A stretch of 64,000 nucleotides of DNA, taken from Alcanivorax sp. REN37. Its GTDB lineage: Bacteria > Pseudomonadota > Gammaproteobacteria > Pseudomonadales > Alcanivoracaceae. A program made the position numbers and the translations under genes. Below are positions 32,909-41,941 of the stretch, one piece after another. Position 1 is the first letter of the stretch. Each line of letters opens with the position of its first letter. The notes beneath the pieces are model-generated. The model was not told where the DNA came from, searched no databases, and saw nothing but the letters and a program-made list of their open reading frames with translations. The stretch lies in contig NZ_JBGCUO010000001.1 of NCBI RefSeq assembly GCF_041102775.1, forward strand, positions 1,984,001 through 2,048,000, in the 5' to 3' direction.

Positions 32909-33934
32909 ATGACCGATTCCCGCCACGCCCTCGCCACCCGGCTGCTCGACGCCCAGGTGCAGTTCGTGCTCGACCAGTTGCAGGGCGAACGCTTTGCCGA
33001 GCGGGTACGGGAAGAAATCGGCCAGGCACTGGCACTGATGGACCGCACGCCGCTGACCACGCTGGTGACCGCCGAACAGGTGCGCCAAACCGCGCGCCGC
33101 TACGCCATCGAGATGCCGATCCCGCCGGCGATTCCCGAACTGATCGGTGAGATCGCCGAACGCGTCTACAACCACCCCGGCCACGACACCCACCGTTTCG
33201 GTGATGTGGTGAGCGACCAAGAAGTGGCAGAAATGGTCGATGTGGTGCTGGAAATGGAGGTGCTGCACCAGCGTCTGCTCGGCCAACTGGCCGGCAGCCC
33301 GATCACCATCCGGCTGATTTCCGACCTGCTCTACCGTGGCATTCGCGGCTTCGTCGACCAGGGTGCCAGCGTCGCCGGTCACATTCCCGGTGCCAGTTCG
33401 GTGCTGAAGCTGGGCAAGTCGGTGGTCAATCGCGCCGCACCGAAGCTGGAAAAGACCGCCGAGGCCAGCATCAAAAAATACATTGCCGTCAACGCCCGGT
33501 CGCTGATCGGCCAGACTGAACAGCGGCTGGAACGCGCCATCGCCAGCGGTGACGTGCGCCGCGCAGTGCTCGATTACTGGCAGGAAGTGAAGGAACAGCC
33601 GCTGTCGCGCATCAAGCAATACGTGACCCAGGATGAGATCGAAGACGCCATGGTGGCCGGGCTGGAATTCTGGAAAACCTTCCGCGAAGCGCGCTATTTG
33701 CAAGCCATGATCGACGCCGGCATCGACTGGTTCTTCCAGAAATACGGCGACGGCAGCCTCGCCAGCCTGATCGAAGACATGGGCGTGGACAGCGCCATGA
33801 TCGAGCGGGAAATCCTGCACTATGCACCGGCGATCCTCGACCACCTGCGTGAGCAAGGGGTGCTGGAGCAACAGGTACGGCGCCAACTGGAGCCGTTCTG
33901 GCAGGCGGAGAGCACGCTGGCCCTGCTCGGCTGA
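32909..33934 (+). CDS. Uncharacterised 341-residue protein
   Basis: I do not recognise a family. The start ATG has no strong ribosome-binding site (GCCCGAGGATGCCCCG), but the reading frame has typical codon use and no rival. The protein is charged and mostly helical by eye (many Glu/Arg/Lys with regular Leu/Val/Ile), with one Gly-rich hydrophobic stretch (LYRGIRGFVDQGASVAGHIPGASSV, about residues 141-165) that could pack against a membrane or form an amphipathic loop. No signal peptide or cysteine cluster. It ends before a terminator hairpin and stands alone; its upstream neighbour is divergent. Confidence 0.75.
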   Translation: MTDSRHALATRLLDAQVQFVLDQLQGERFAERVREEIGQALALMDRTPLTTLVTAEQVRQTARRYAIEMPIPPAIPELIGEIAERVYNHPGHDTHRFGDVVSDQEVAEMVDVVLEMEVLHQRLLGQLAGSPITIRLISDLLYRGIRGFVDQGASVAGHIPGASSVLKLGKSVVNRAAPKLEKTAEASIKKYIAVNARSLIGQTEQRLERAIASGDVRRAVLDYWQEVKEQPLSRIKQYVTQDEIEDAMVAGLEFWKTFREARYLQAMIDAGIDWFFQKYGDGSLASLIEDMGVDSAMIEREILHYAPAILDHLREQGVLEQQVRRQLEPFWQAESTLALLG

Positions 33935-33957
33935 AGCCGCTGCGCACTCTGCTCGAT

Positions 33958-33985
33958 AAGGCCGGTTTTATCACCGGCCTTGTTG
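33958..33985 (+). terminator. Terminator of the 341-residue protein gene
   Basis: AAGGCCGGT (33958-33966), loop TTTATC, ACCGGCCTT (33973-33981), then GTTG. Nine pairs, weak U tract. It begins 24 nt after the stop. Confidence 0.65.
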
Positions 33986-34192
33986 CTGATGCCGCCCGCT
34001 CACTCTGGCGCCGCGAGCGCACGGCCACCAACGACCTGCGGTACCGTCCAAGCAGCACACCGCCGTCGCCCAGAGTCCGCACTGCCAGCCACTGTCGCTC
34101 AGCAACACGCCCTGGTCCCGCGACTGGCTTTTTTGCTGCTGCCGCCCGAACACTCTGACGCCGCGGGCGCAGGGCCATCGCCCCCGGTTACC
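33983..34192. repeat. Two-copy direct repeat, period 150 bp
   Basis: A segment of about 60 bp (TTGCTGATGCCGCCCGCTCA at 33983 onward) returns, with scattered changes, at 34133 (TTGCTGCTGCCGCCCGAACA), sharing CACTCTG(A/G)CGCCGCG(A/G)GCGCA. The first copy directly abuts the terminator. No gene is seen in the 327-bp gap between 33935 and 34261. Confidence 0.65.
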
Positions 34193-34261
34193 TTTCTGGT
34201 GCCGCCAGCGGCCGGCTTCGCTATCATGCCCGGCTCCGTGCCGACGCCGAGCAGTTTCGTC

Positions 34262-34867
34262 ATGAGTGAACGCAACGAGCGCATCCGCTGGCAATTGGGC
34301 TCCGGCCTGCTGCGGTTGCTGCATCTGAATGGTTTGCGCAAGCGTGTCAGCCCGCGCCTGGCGCTGGCCGCCGCCAGCCTGATCAACGCCACCTTCAGCG
34401 CCAGTCTGCTGGCGATGCTGGCCTTCGTGACGCAGGAGGTGTTCATCTTCCCCTCGCTCGGGGCCACTGCCTTCTTGCTGTTCTACCTGCCGCTGGCGGA
34501 AGCGTCGTCGCCGCGCAACGTACTCAGTGCGCACACCATCGGCGCCTCACTGGGCTTCGCCAGTCTGCTGCTGTTCGGTCTCGGGGATGCCGGCAGCGCG
34601 CTGATCGATGGCGTCACGCTGCCACGGGTGGCGGCCATCAGCTTTGCCTTGGGACTGACCTGTTTCTTGATGGTGCTGCTGCGGGTGGCGCATCCGCCGG
34701 CGGCCGCCACCGCGCTGATGGTGGCGCTCGGCAGCGTCAGCCAGTGGCACCAGATCCAGACCCTGCTGCTCGGTATTCTGCTGCTGCTCACTCAGGCGTT
34801 CATTCTCAACCGCCTGATCGGCATTCCTTATCCGCTGTGGGCGCGGCGAGAGACGGACACTGCCTGA
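34262..34867 (+). CDS. HPP-family integral membrane protein
   Basis: 201 residues from ATG 34262. Five hydrophobic segments after a basic N-terminus; the family HPP motif appears as VAHPPAAATAL, and FPSLGATAFLLFYLP and RNVLSAHTIGASLG are two further hallmarks. Some members transport nitrite in plant plastids and cyanobacteria; in proteobacteria the role is unknown. An ATG 36 nt upstream is possible. The gene stands alone, convergent with a LysR regulator. Confidence 0.82.
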   Translation: MSERNERIRWQLGSGLLRLLHLNGLRKRVSPRLALAAASLINATFSASLLAMLAFVTQEVFIFPSLGATAFLLFYLPLAEASSPRNVLSAHTIGASLGFASLLLFGLGDAGSALIDGVTLPRVAAISFALGLTCFLMVLLRVAHPPAAATALMVALGSVSQWHQIQTLLLGILLLLTQAFILNRLIGIPYPLWARRETDTA

Positions 34868-34899
34868 GCAGCGTTACGCAGCGCCGCTGCTGACCACGC

Positions 34900-35826
34900 T
34901 CAGTCGTCCACCAGCGGCTGGGCCCAAGGCGCCTCGCGCAAGCGCCCGGCCAGATAATCCATAAACGTCTGCACCCGCAGCGGCCGACGTCGACCCGGGG
35001 GAGTGACCAAGTGCAGCGCAATCGGCGCCACTTCCCAATCGTCCATCACCGTTTGTAGACGGCCCTCGGCCAGTTCGCGCCAAACCAGAAACTCCGGCAG
35101 CACCGCCAGCCCCAATCCGGCTTCCAGCGCTGGCTTCAAGGCGTCGGCATTGTTGGCTTGGATCAAGGTGGCCATCTGCGCTGAACACTCGCCGTGCTCA
35201 GCATGACGGAAACGCCAGCTGTTGCCGGACGGCGCGTAGCTGTACATCAGCCCCTGGTGGCCCTGCAGCTGCTGTGGGTGCGCCGGCGCACCATGGCGGG
35301 CGCAATAACTCGGCGCACCTACCAACAACAGCCGCACCTGCAACAGCCGCCGCGCCAACAGGCTGGAATCCACCAGATTGGCAATGCGCAGCGCCAGATC
35401 GTAGCCCTCGCTGACCAGATCCACCTGCTTGTCGTCGAACTGAATATCGAGCTGCACTTCGGGGTGCGCGGCAATGAAGTCCGGCAGCAGCGGCGCCAAT
35501 TGCGACAGCCCAAATGACATCGGCGCCGACATGCGGATCACGCCGCGCAAGCTGCAACCACGCTCCATCACTTCCGCTTCCACCGCTTCGCCTTCAGCGA
35601 GGATGCGTTCCGCGCGCTCCAGCGCCGCCGCGCCGCTTTCGGTCAGCGACATGCTGCGGGAGGTACGGTGCAGCAGCGTGATCTGCATGCGCTGTTCGAG
35701 CCGGGTGACCGCCTTGGACACGGTGCCCTGAGACAAGCCAAGCAGCTCCGCAGCGCGGGCGAACGAGCCGGTTTCCGCCACCGTGGCGAAGATCGCCCAG
35801 GCCTCCAGGTCCGGTAATTTTTTCAT
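34900..35826 (-). CDS. LysR-family transcriptional regulator
   Basis: 308 residues from ATG 35826. The N-terminal winged HTH (LEAWAIFATVAETGSFARAAELLGLS in outline) and the LRGVIRMSAPMSFG linker are of the LysR subgroup that includes PA-type regulators of pirin and efflux genes. It is divergent from the pirin gene with 189 bp between, the standard arrangement for a LysR regulator that controls a neighbouring pirin. Effector unknown. Confidence 0.88.
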   Translation of the reverse strand: MKKLPDLEAWAIFATVAETGSFARAAELLGLSQGTVSKAVTRLEQRMQITLLHRTSRSMSLTESGAAALERAERILAEGEAVEAEVMERGCSLRGVIRMSAPMSFGLSQLAPLLPDFIAAHPEVQLDIQFDDKQVDLVSEGYDLALRIANLVDSSLLARRLLQVRLLLVGAPSYCARHGAPAHPQQLQGHQGLMYSYAPSGNSWRFRHAEHGECSAQMATLIQANNADALKPALEAGLGLAVLPEFLVWRELAEGRLQTVMDDWEVAPIALHLVTPPGRRRPLRVQTFMDYLAGRLREAPWAQPLVDD

Positions 35827-36015
35827 GGTCGCTGCTGCTCCATCGGCAAAATCCACGCCGCTCGCGGCGGCCGGGCCACAGTCTTGCACAGCCGTCCGGC
35901 CGCCTCCAACCGCGGCGCGCTAAATGGAATTGATGGCTTTCCATTGCGCCGGTTCTGGCACCTGACGCGCTGCCTTAAACTGTGCCCATCGCTTCACCGA
36001 CCAGGGAGAGAGCCC

Positions 36016-36717
36016 ATGATTGAACACCGTCCGTTTGCTGATCTTGGCGGCGCCCACCACGGCTGGCTGGACGCCAAACACCATTTTTCCTTTGCCAATT
36101 ACCATGACCCGGCGCGCATGGGCTGGGGCGCGCTGCGGGTGTGGAACGATGACACCATTGCCGCCGATAGCGGCTTTCCGCCCCACGGCCACGCCGACAT
36201 GGAGATCATTACCTACGTGCGCCGCGGTGCTATCAGTCACCGCGACAGCCTCGGCAACCAAGGCCGCACCGAAGCCGGCGATGTACAGGTAATGAGTGCC
36301 GGCACCGGCATCCGCCACTCGGAGTACAACCAGGAAGCCGACAGCACGCAGATTTTTCAAATCTGGCTGCTGCCGCGTGAGCACGGCACCGCACCGGCCT
36401 GGGGCACAAAACCCTTCCCGCGCCAGCAACGGGCCGGGCAATTGGTGACTCTGGCCAGCGGCAGTGGCGCGGAGGGTGCGCTGCCGATTCGCGCCGATGC
36501 CGAAGTGCTCGGCGCTACGCTCAGCGCCGGCCAGACGCTGCACTACCGGTTTGCCTCCGCGCAGCGTTACGGCTACTTGGTGCCGGCCCGTGGCCGGGTG
36601 ATGGTCAATGAACTGACGCTGGACGCGCGCGACGGCGCCGCCATCCACGGCGAAACCGAGTTGGTGATCACCGCACTCGACGAGGCCGAACTGGTGCTGG
36701 TGGACAGTGGCGCCTGA
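36016..36717 (+). CDS. Pirin-family protein (YhhW-like)
   Basis: 233 residues from ATG 36016 (GGGAGAGAGCCC upstream). A bicupin; the N-terminal cupin has the metal ligands in GFPPHGHADMEIITYV (H-x-H) and later AGTGIRHSEYN (His and Glu). E. coli YhhW, with this pattern, shows quercetin 2,3-dioxygenase activity; others bind regulators. The C-terminal cupin ends in LVLVDSGA. Divergent from the LysR gene, which probably controls it; the function in this organism is not clear. Confidence 0.88.
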   Translation: MIEHRPFADLGGAHHGWLDAKHHFSFANYHDPARMGWGALRVWNDDTIAADSGFPPHGHADMEIITYVRRGAISHRDSLGNQGRTEAGDVQVMSAGTGIRHSEYNQEADSTQIFQIWLLPREHGTAPAWGTKPFPRQQRAGQLVTLASGSGAEGALPIRADAEVLGATLSAGQTLHYRFASAQRYGYLVPARGRVMVNELTLDARDGAAIHGETELVITALDEAELVLVDSGA

Positions 36718-36909
36718 ATCAGCGGCCAGCGTGCTGCAATCCGAAACACTGCTATTCCATTTCAATGGTTTTGATCGCTTCGTCCTGCACTTATGATGGC
36801 GATCACCGTGGCGCGGCCCGCTTCCAGCGGCCGCCGCTGCCGACCCGATACCGCTCCGGCGCCCTGCGCCGAGCGCCTTTTCTGCACTCTCTGCCAAGGA
36901 ACCCGCAGC

Positions 36910-37509
36910 ATGAGCAACGCTTTCGTTAACGCCCTCCAAGCCCGCCGCAGCCAGTACGCGTTGGGCAATGATCTGCCGCTGTCCCAAGCAGCCGCCACCG
37001 CCCTGATCCAAGACGCGGTGCGCCACTCGCCGTCCGCCTTCAACTCGCAAAGCTCACGGGTGGTGGTGCTGTTCGGCGATCAGAGCGTGAAATTCTGGGG
37101 CTTCGTTAAAGACGCCCTGCGCCCGATCGTGCCGGCGGACGCCTTTGCCGGCACCGAGGCCAAACTGGACAGCTTCGCCGCCGGTGCCGGCACCGTGCTG
37201 TTTTACGAAGACCAGAACGTGGTGAAAAGCCTGCAAGAGCAGTTCGCACTCTACGCCGACAACTTCCCAGTATGGTCCGAGCAGGCCAGCGGCATGGCGC
37301 AACTGGCGGTGTGGACCGCGCTGTCAGAGGCCGGCATCGGCGCCAGTCTGCAACACTACAACCCGCTGGCTGACGCCGCCGCCCACGCCGAGTGGCAGCT
37401 GCCGGAAAGCTGGGTGCTGCGCGCGCAGATGCCGTTTGGTTCACACCAAGGTGAGTTCGCACCGAAAGCCTTCATCGACGACGCCGAGCGCTTCCGCGTG
37501 TTTGCCTGA
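36910..37509 (+). CDS. Nitroreductase-family oxidoreductase
   Basis: 199 residues from ATG 36910 (AAGGAACCC upstream). An FMN-dependent NAD(P)H reductase fold. FMN-contacting RRSQYAL near residue 12, SPSAFNSQSSR (residues about 42-52) and GIGASLQHYNP are all family signatures; the latter matches the FRASE I/YfkO-type group that acts on nitroaromatics and quinones. Cytoplasmic. It follows the pirin gene at 192 bp, so it is probably on its own transcript, but may share the LysR signal. Confidence 0.82.
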   Translation: MSNAFVNALQARRSQYALGNDLPLSQAAATALIQDAVRHSPSAFNSQSSRVVVLFGDQSVKFWGFVKDALRPIVPADAFAGTEAKLDSFAAGAGTVLFYEDQNVVKSLQEQFALYADNFPVWSEQASGMAQLAVWTALSEAGIGASLQHYNPLADAAAHAEWQLPESWVLRAQMPFGSHQGEFAPKAFIDDAERFRVFA

Positions 37510-37652
37510 TCACTGTGCTGCGCCCGGTTACCCGGGCGCAGCCGCCCTCCCCCACGCCTTCTACGCCAATCTCTCAACTCCGCGGTTTGCAGCCGCGTGT
37601 CGTCAGCGCACCATAGGTGCCCCGCGCACCGACCGGCAACAGGTAACGACCA

Positions 37653-38369
37653 ATGAAATTGATGGTGATTGGCGCTAGCAAAGGACTGGGCCGCGCCTTC
37701 GTGGAAGGGTTGTGCGTGCCCGGCGACAGTGTCATCGGCGTGTCACGTCGGCGTCCCGATGACCTGGTACTGCCCCAACAAGTGACACTGGATTGGATCG
37801 AAGCCGACCTCAGCCAACCCTTGCCCGCCTTGCAACAACTGACGCAGCAAGCCCCGGCCGCGCTGGATGTGCTGATCTGCAACCTCGGCATCTGGGAAGC
37901 CACCGCGTTCTCGGACGACTACGATTTTCTCAGCCAAGACCCGGCGCAACTGGCCGACCTGGTCAACACCAACCTCACCAGCACGCTGCTGCTGTTGCAG
38001 CTGTTGGTACCGCGCTTGCTCACCAGCCATAAACCGCGACTGCTGCTGACCGGCTCCACGTCCGGCCTGCCCGGCAGCGGGCGTCCGGAAGTGGCGTTCG
38101 GCGCTACCAAGTTCGCGCTGTCGGGCATCGCCGACGCGCTGCGTGAGAACTACCGTGGACAGAATCTCGGCGTCACCTGCCTACAACTGGGCTACCTCAA
38201 CACCGACCACGACCTGCGCGTGCCGCTGTCACAAGCGGCCGCCCACGGCGACGGCGCGCTGATCCCGCTCCACGACGTGGTGCAGCTGGTGCAAAGCCTG
38301 CTGGCGCTGTCGCCGGCCAGTTATGTGCGCGAATTGGTGCTGCCGGCGATCGCCGACCCGCGCTTCTGA
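37653..38369 (+). CDS. Short-chain dehydrogenase/reductase
   Basis: 238 residues. The start ATG follows AGGTAACGACC. The glycine motif VIGASKGLGRAF (about residues 4-15) binds NAD(P); NLGIWE in the place of NNAG; the active-site Tyr is replaced or displaced (the Y-x-x-x-K box reads FGATKFA, about residues 150-156, with Phe in the Tyr position). A catalytic Ser is seen in LTGSTSGLPG. With Phe for Tyr it may be a non-classical enzyme or have altered activity. Substrate unknown. It ends just before the dnaE2 promoter. Confidence 0.78.
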   Translation: MKLMVIGASKGLGRAFVEGLCVPGDSVIGVSRRRPDDLVLPQQVTLDWIEADLSQPLPALQQLTQQAPAALDVLICNLGIWEATAFSDDYDFLSQDPAQLADLVNTNLTSTLLLLQLLVPRLLTSHKPRLLLTGSTSGLPGSGRPEVAFGATKFALSGIADALRENYRGQNLGVTCLQLGYLNTDHDLRVPLSQAAAHGDGALIPLHDVVQLVQSLLALSPASYVRELVLPAIADPRF

Positions 38370-38396
38370 ACCACTGCGCTGCGCCCTGTTGACACA

Positions 38397-38412
38397 CTGT
38401 CCAAAAGGACAG
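38397..38412. promoter_or_regulatory. LexA box upstream of dnaE2
   Basis: CTGTCCAAAAGGACAG is CTG-N10-CAG, nearly palindromic, like the imuA site. It is 122 bp before the dnaE2 ATG. Confidence 0.88.
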
Positions 38413-38424
38413 TAATCTGGCCGT

Positions 38425-38507
38425 CCCGTGAGCACACGGATCCGTGGTACTGCAACACCACCCCCGTGATGGTCTCCCCGGCGCCAAGGACGGCGCCCGC
38501 TCACGGG
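38425..38507. other. Inverted repeat in the dnaE2 leader
   Basis: CCCGTGAGC (38425-38433) is the exact reverse complement of GCTCACGGG (38499-38507), 65 nt apart, and GGCGCC pairs occur inside. In RNA this would close the leader between the LexA box and the coding start. Function, if any, is not known. Confidence 0.4.
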
Positions 38508-38533
38508 CCCTGTTTCCTGCATGCGGCCGGACC

Positions 38534-41500
38534 ATGTTTGCCGAACTGCACACCACCTCCGCGTTCACTTTCCTGACCGGGGCCAGCCAGCCGGCGGAAC
38601 TGGTGCGACAGGCCAGTGCTCTGGGCTACCGGGCGCTGGCGATCACCGACGAATGCTCTTTGGCCGGCGTGGTGCGGGCGCACTGCGCCGCTGAAGCGGT
38701 GGGCCTGCCGCTGATCATCGGTAGTCAATTCCGCCTCACCGACCTACCCGGCCGGCTGGTGCTGTTGGTCAGCAACCAGAGCGCCTACACCGACCTGTGC
38801 CGGCGCATCAGCCGCGCTCGCCAACACCCGCAAAAGGGCCATTATCACGCCGACTTGGCGCTGTTCGACGACGCCGACGATGGCCTGCTGGCGCTGTGGA
38901 GCCCCGGCCCCGCCACCGATGAGGTGGCCGATCACCAAGCACTGACGGCACTCGCTGAACGCTTCCCGACCCGGCTCTGGATTGCCTGCGCGCTGCTGCA
39001 CACCGGCAGCGACCGGCGCCACTACCAGCGTTTGCTAACGCTGGCCGATGCCCATGGGCTGCCCATGGTGGCCAGCAACGATGCCCACATGCACAGCCCA
39101 GAGCGCCAGCCACTGCAGGATGTACTCACCGCACTGCGCCACCGCACCAGCGTCGACGCACTGGGTGACCGCCGCTTCGCCAATGCCGAGCGCCACCTGC
39201 GGCCGCTGGCGACCCTGGCACAGCTGTATCCGCCGGCGTTGTTGCAAGAAAGCCTGCACATCGCCGCGCGCTGCCAGTTCTCGCTGCGCCAACTGCAGTA
39301 CCGTTATCCGCGTGAAATCGTGCCAGACGGTCTCACTGCCCAGCAGCACCTCCGTCAGCAGGTGCAGGCCGGCGCCACACAGCGCTATCCAGACGGCGTG
39401 CCGACGGCGGTGCAGCAGCAGCTGCAGGCCGAGCTGGCACTGATCGACGAACTGGGCTATCAGGCGTTTTTCCTCACCGTCCATGACCTGGTCCGCTTCG
39501 CCCGTGGGCGCGGCATCCTGTGCCAGGGACGCGGCTCAGCAGCCAACTCGGCAGTGTGTTACTGCCTTGGCATCACCGAAGTGGACCCGGCCCGCAGCCA
39601 ACTGCTGTTCGAACGCTTCCTATCCCGTGAGCGCGATGAGCCGCCGGATATCGACGTCGATTTCGAACACCAACGGCGCGAGGAAGTGATCCAGTACATC
39701 TACCGCAAATACGGCCGCGATCGCGCCGCACTGGCCGCCACCGTGATCAGCTACCGGCTGCGCTCGGCGATCCGTGATGTCGGCCGTGCGCTGGGCATCG
39801 ACCGCCAGCAACTGGAACTGCTCAGCCGCCAACTGGCGTGGTGGGACCAACCCGACACGCTGTCGCAGCGGCTGCGCGAAGCCGGCCTCGGCGATTCGCA
39901 TCGGGTGCGCCAGTTCCAGCTGCGGGTGCAAGAACTGGTGGGATTCCCGCGCCACCTGTCCCAGCACGTCGGCGGCTTCGTCATCAGCGATGCGCCGCTG
40001 TCGACCTTGGTGCCGGTGGAACAAGCCGCGATGCCGGACCGCACCCTGATCCAGTGGGATAAAGACGACCTGGAAGCGATGAAACTGCTGAAAGTGGACG
40101 TGCTGGCGCTGGGTATGCTCAGTGCGCTGCGGCGCATGCTGGCGCTGATCAATGAGCAGGATCCGCGCCGCCGGCAACCGTTGACGCTGGCCGACCTGCC
40201 GGCGGAAGACCCGCACACCTACGCCATGCTTTGCAACGGCGACAGCGTCGGCGTGTTCCAAGTGGAATCTCGCGCGCAGATGAACATGCTGCCGCGCCTG
40301 CGCCCACGCACCTTCTACGATCTGGTGGTGCAAGTGGCGATCGTGCGCCCAGGCCCGATCCAGGGGCAGATGGTGCACCCCTATCTGCAGCGGCGGCAGG
40401 CACCGCAACAGGTGCAATACCCCGATCCGGCCGTGGAGCAAATCCTCGCACGCACCTTGGGCGTACCCATTTTCCAAGAACAAGTGATCAAGATGGCGAT
40501 GGTGTGCGCCGGCTTCACCGCCGGCGATGCCGATGCGTTGCGCCGCGCCATGGCGCGTTGGGGCAAGAGCGGCGAGCTGCTGCAATTTCGTCATCAACTG
40601 CTGGAGGGTATGCGCGCACGCGGCTACGACGCCAGCTTTGCCGAGCGCCTGTTCGAGCAAATGAAGGGCTTCGGTGCTTACGGTTTTCCGGAGTCCCATG
40701 CCGCCAGCTTCGCGTTGCTGGTGTACCAGTCGGCATGGCTGAAACGCCACCATCCGGCGGCGTTCTACGCTGGGCTGCTGAACAGCCTACCGATGGGGTT
40801 CTACTCACCGTCGCAGCTGTTGCAGGACGCCCAACGCCACGGCATTGAGGTGCGGCCGGTGTGCGTCGACCACAGCCACTGGGACTACAGCTTGGAAGAT
40901 GCCGAGCGTTTGCGTTTCGGCCTGCAACCGGCGTTGCGGGTCGGTCTGCGCCAGGTCCAAGGGCTGGCGCAGGAGGCCGCCGAACGCGTGGTGGCGGCCC
41001 GCCAACAAGGTCGTTTTCGTTCCGTGGCAGAACTGTGCCAACGGGCGGCGCTGCCCCCCAAGGCCCGGCGTGCACTGGTGGCCGCCAACGCACTACAGCG
41101 CCTGTGCGGCCACCGTCACCAGGCGCACTGGGCGATGCAGGCGGTGCCACCCGTCAGCCCGTTGCTGCCCGCCGACAGTCTGCGCGACAGCCCGGTATAC
41201 CTGGATGCGCCGTCGGAATTCGATAGTCTGCGCGCCGACTACGCCAGCTTGCATCTGTCGCTGGGCCGGCACCCGCTGGCGCTGCTGCGGCCACTGGCGC
41301 CGTTCAGTCACTACCTCACTGCACGCCAACTGCGCCGCCAACGTCACGGCGCGCTGGTGCGGGTGGCCGGGCTGATTACCACCCGCCAGCGCCCCGGCAC
41401 CGCTTCCGGTGTGTTATTCCTGACGCTGGAAGACGAGACCGGCAACACCAATGTGGTGGTGTGGCGCACGCTGCAAGAGCGCTACCGACGCGCCCTGCTG

Positions 41501-41635
41501 GGCGGGGTACTGATAGGTATCACCGGCACCTTGGAAAAAAGCCCGGAGGGGGTGGTGCATCTGGTGGCAGGCCGCATTACCGATCACAGCAGCGCGCTGG
41601 CCGGGCTGCGGCCGGACTCCCACGATTTTCATTGA
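38534..41635 (+). CDS. dnaE2: Error-prone DNA polymerase DnaE2
   Basis: 1033 residues from ATG 38534, which gives the usual opening MFAELHTTSAFTFLTGAS. A C-family polymerase without proofreading that copies across damage in the SOS response, with ImuA and ImuB. An N-terminal PHP domain (about residues 1-210), the polymerase palm with PDIDVDF aspartates near residue 374, fingers (GRGSAANSAVCY earlier; GFPESHAASFALLVY later) and a C-terminal OB-fold (LVRVAGLITTRQRPGTASG). Total length is typical. A GTG start 90 nt upstream would add an unlikely tail. It is 13 kb from imuA-imuB rather than in the common three-gene operon, with its own LexA box. Confidence 0.95.
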   Translation: MFAELHTTSAFTFLTGASQPAELVRQASALGYRALAITDECSLAGVVRAHCAAEAVGLPLIIGSQFRLTDLPGRLVLLVSNQSAYTDLCRRISRARQHPQKGHYHADLALFDDADDGLLALWSPGPATDEVADHQALTALAERFPTRLWIACALLHTGSDRRHYQRLLTLADAHGLPMVASNDAHMHSPERQPLQDVLTALRHRTSVDALGDRRFANAERHLRPLATLAQLYPPALLQESLHIAARCQFSLRQLQYRYPREIVPDGLTAQQHLRQQVQAGATQRYPDGVPTAVQQQLQAELALIDELGYQAFFLTVHDLVRFARGRGILCQGRGSAANSAVCYCLGITEVDPARSQLLFERFLSRERDEPPDIDVDFEHQRREEVIQYIYRKYGRDRAALAATVISYRLRSAIRDVGRALGIDRQQLELLSRQLAWWDQPDTLSQRLREAGLGDSHRVRQFQLRVQELVGFPRHLSQHVGGFVISDAPLSTLVPVEQAAMPDRTLIQWDKDDLEAMKLLKVDVLALGMLSALRRMLALINEQDPRRRQPLTLADLPAEDPHTYAMLCNGDSVGVFQVESRAQMNMLPRLRPRTFYDLVVQVAIVRPGPIQGQMVHPYLQRRQAPQQVQYPDPAVEQILARTLGVPIFQEQVIKMAMVCAGFTAGDADALRRAMARWGKSGELLQFRHQLLEGMRARGYDASFAERLFEQMKGFGAYGFPESHAASFALLVYQSAWLKRHHPAAFYAGLLNSLPMGFYSPSQLLQDAQRHGIEVRPVCVDHSHWDYSLEDAERLRFGLQPALRVGLRQVQGLAQEAAERVVAARQQGRFRSVAELCQRAALPPKARRALVAANALQRLCGHRHQAHWAMQAVPPVSPLLPADSLRDSPVYLDAPSEFDSLRADYASLHLSLGRHPLALLRPLAPFSHYLTARQLRRQRHGALVRVAGLITTRQRPGTASGVLFLTLEDETGNTNVVVWRTLQERYRRALLGGVLIGITGTLEKSPEGVVHLVAGRITDHSSALAGLRPDSHDFH

Positions 41636-41941
41636 ATCCGGCATCTGCACAGCGGCGATACAAGCTTGTTCGCGGGCTGTTTTAGCGCGCGCAGCGCTGA
41701 CCAAGCCAGGGTGACGCTCACCGGCTTGGAGCCGTGATCACTCTGTCGGAAAAAAGCCGCGCGGCGCCTCACGTTACCGCGCACAGCAACAGCAGGCGGC
41801 CCGAGCTGATGACGACGCAACCGAGCTCCAGTAACAACCGCACCACAACGCAATCAAGGATAAAACCCGCGACCGGCTGCTGCAGTCAGCGCCGTGCTGC
41901 GTGGGCTCGACCCGCGCACTGGCCATTGGCGTGCACACCCC
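41636..41941. other. Gene-free spacer after dnaE2
   Basis: About 300 bp with no gene, repeat or convincing terminator that I can see. Confidence 0.5.
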
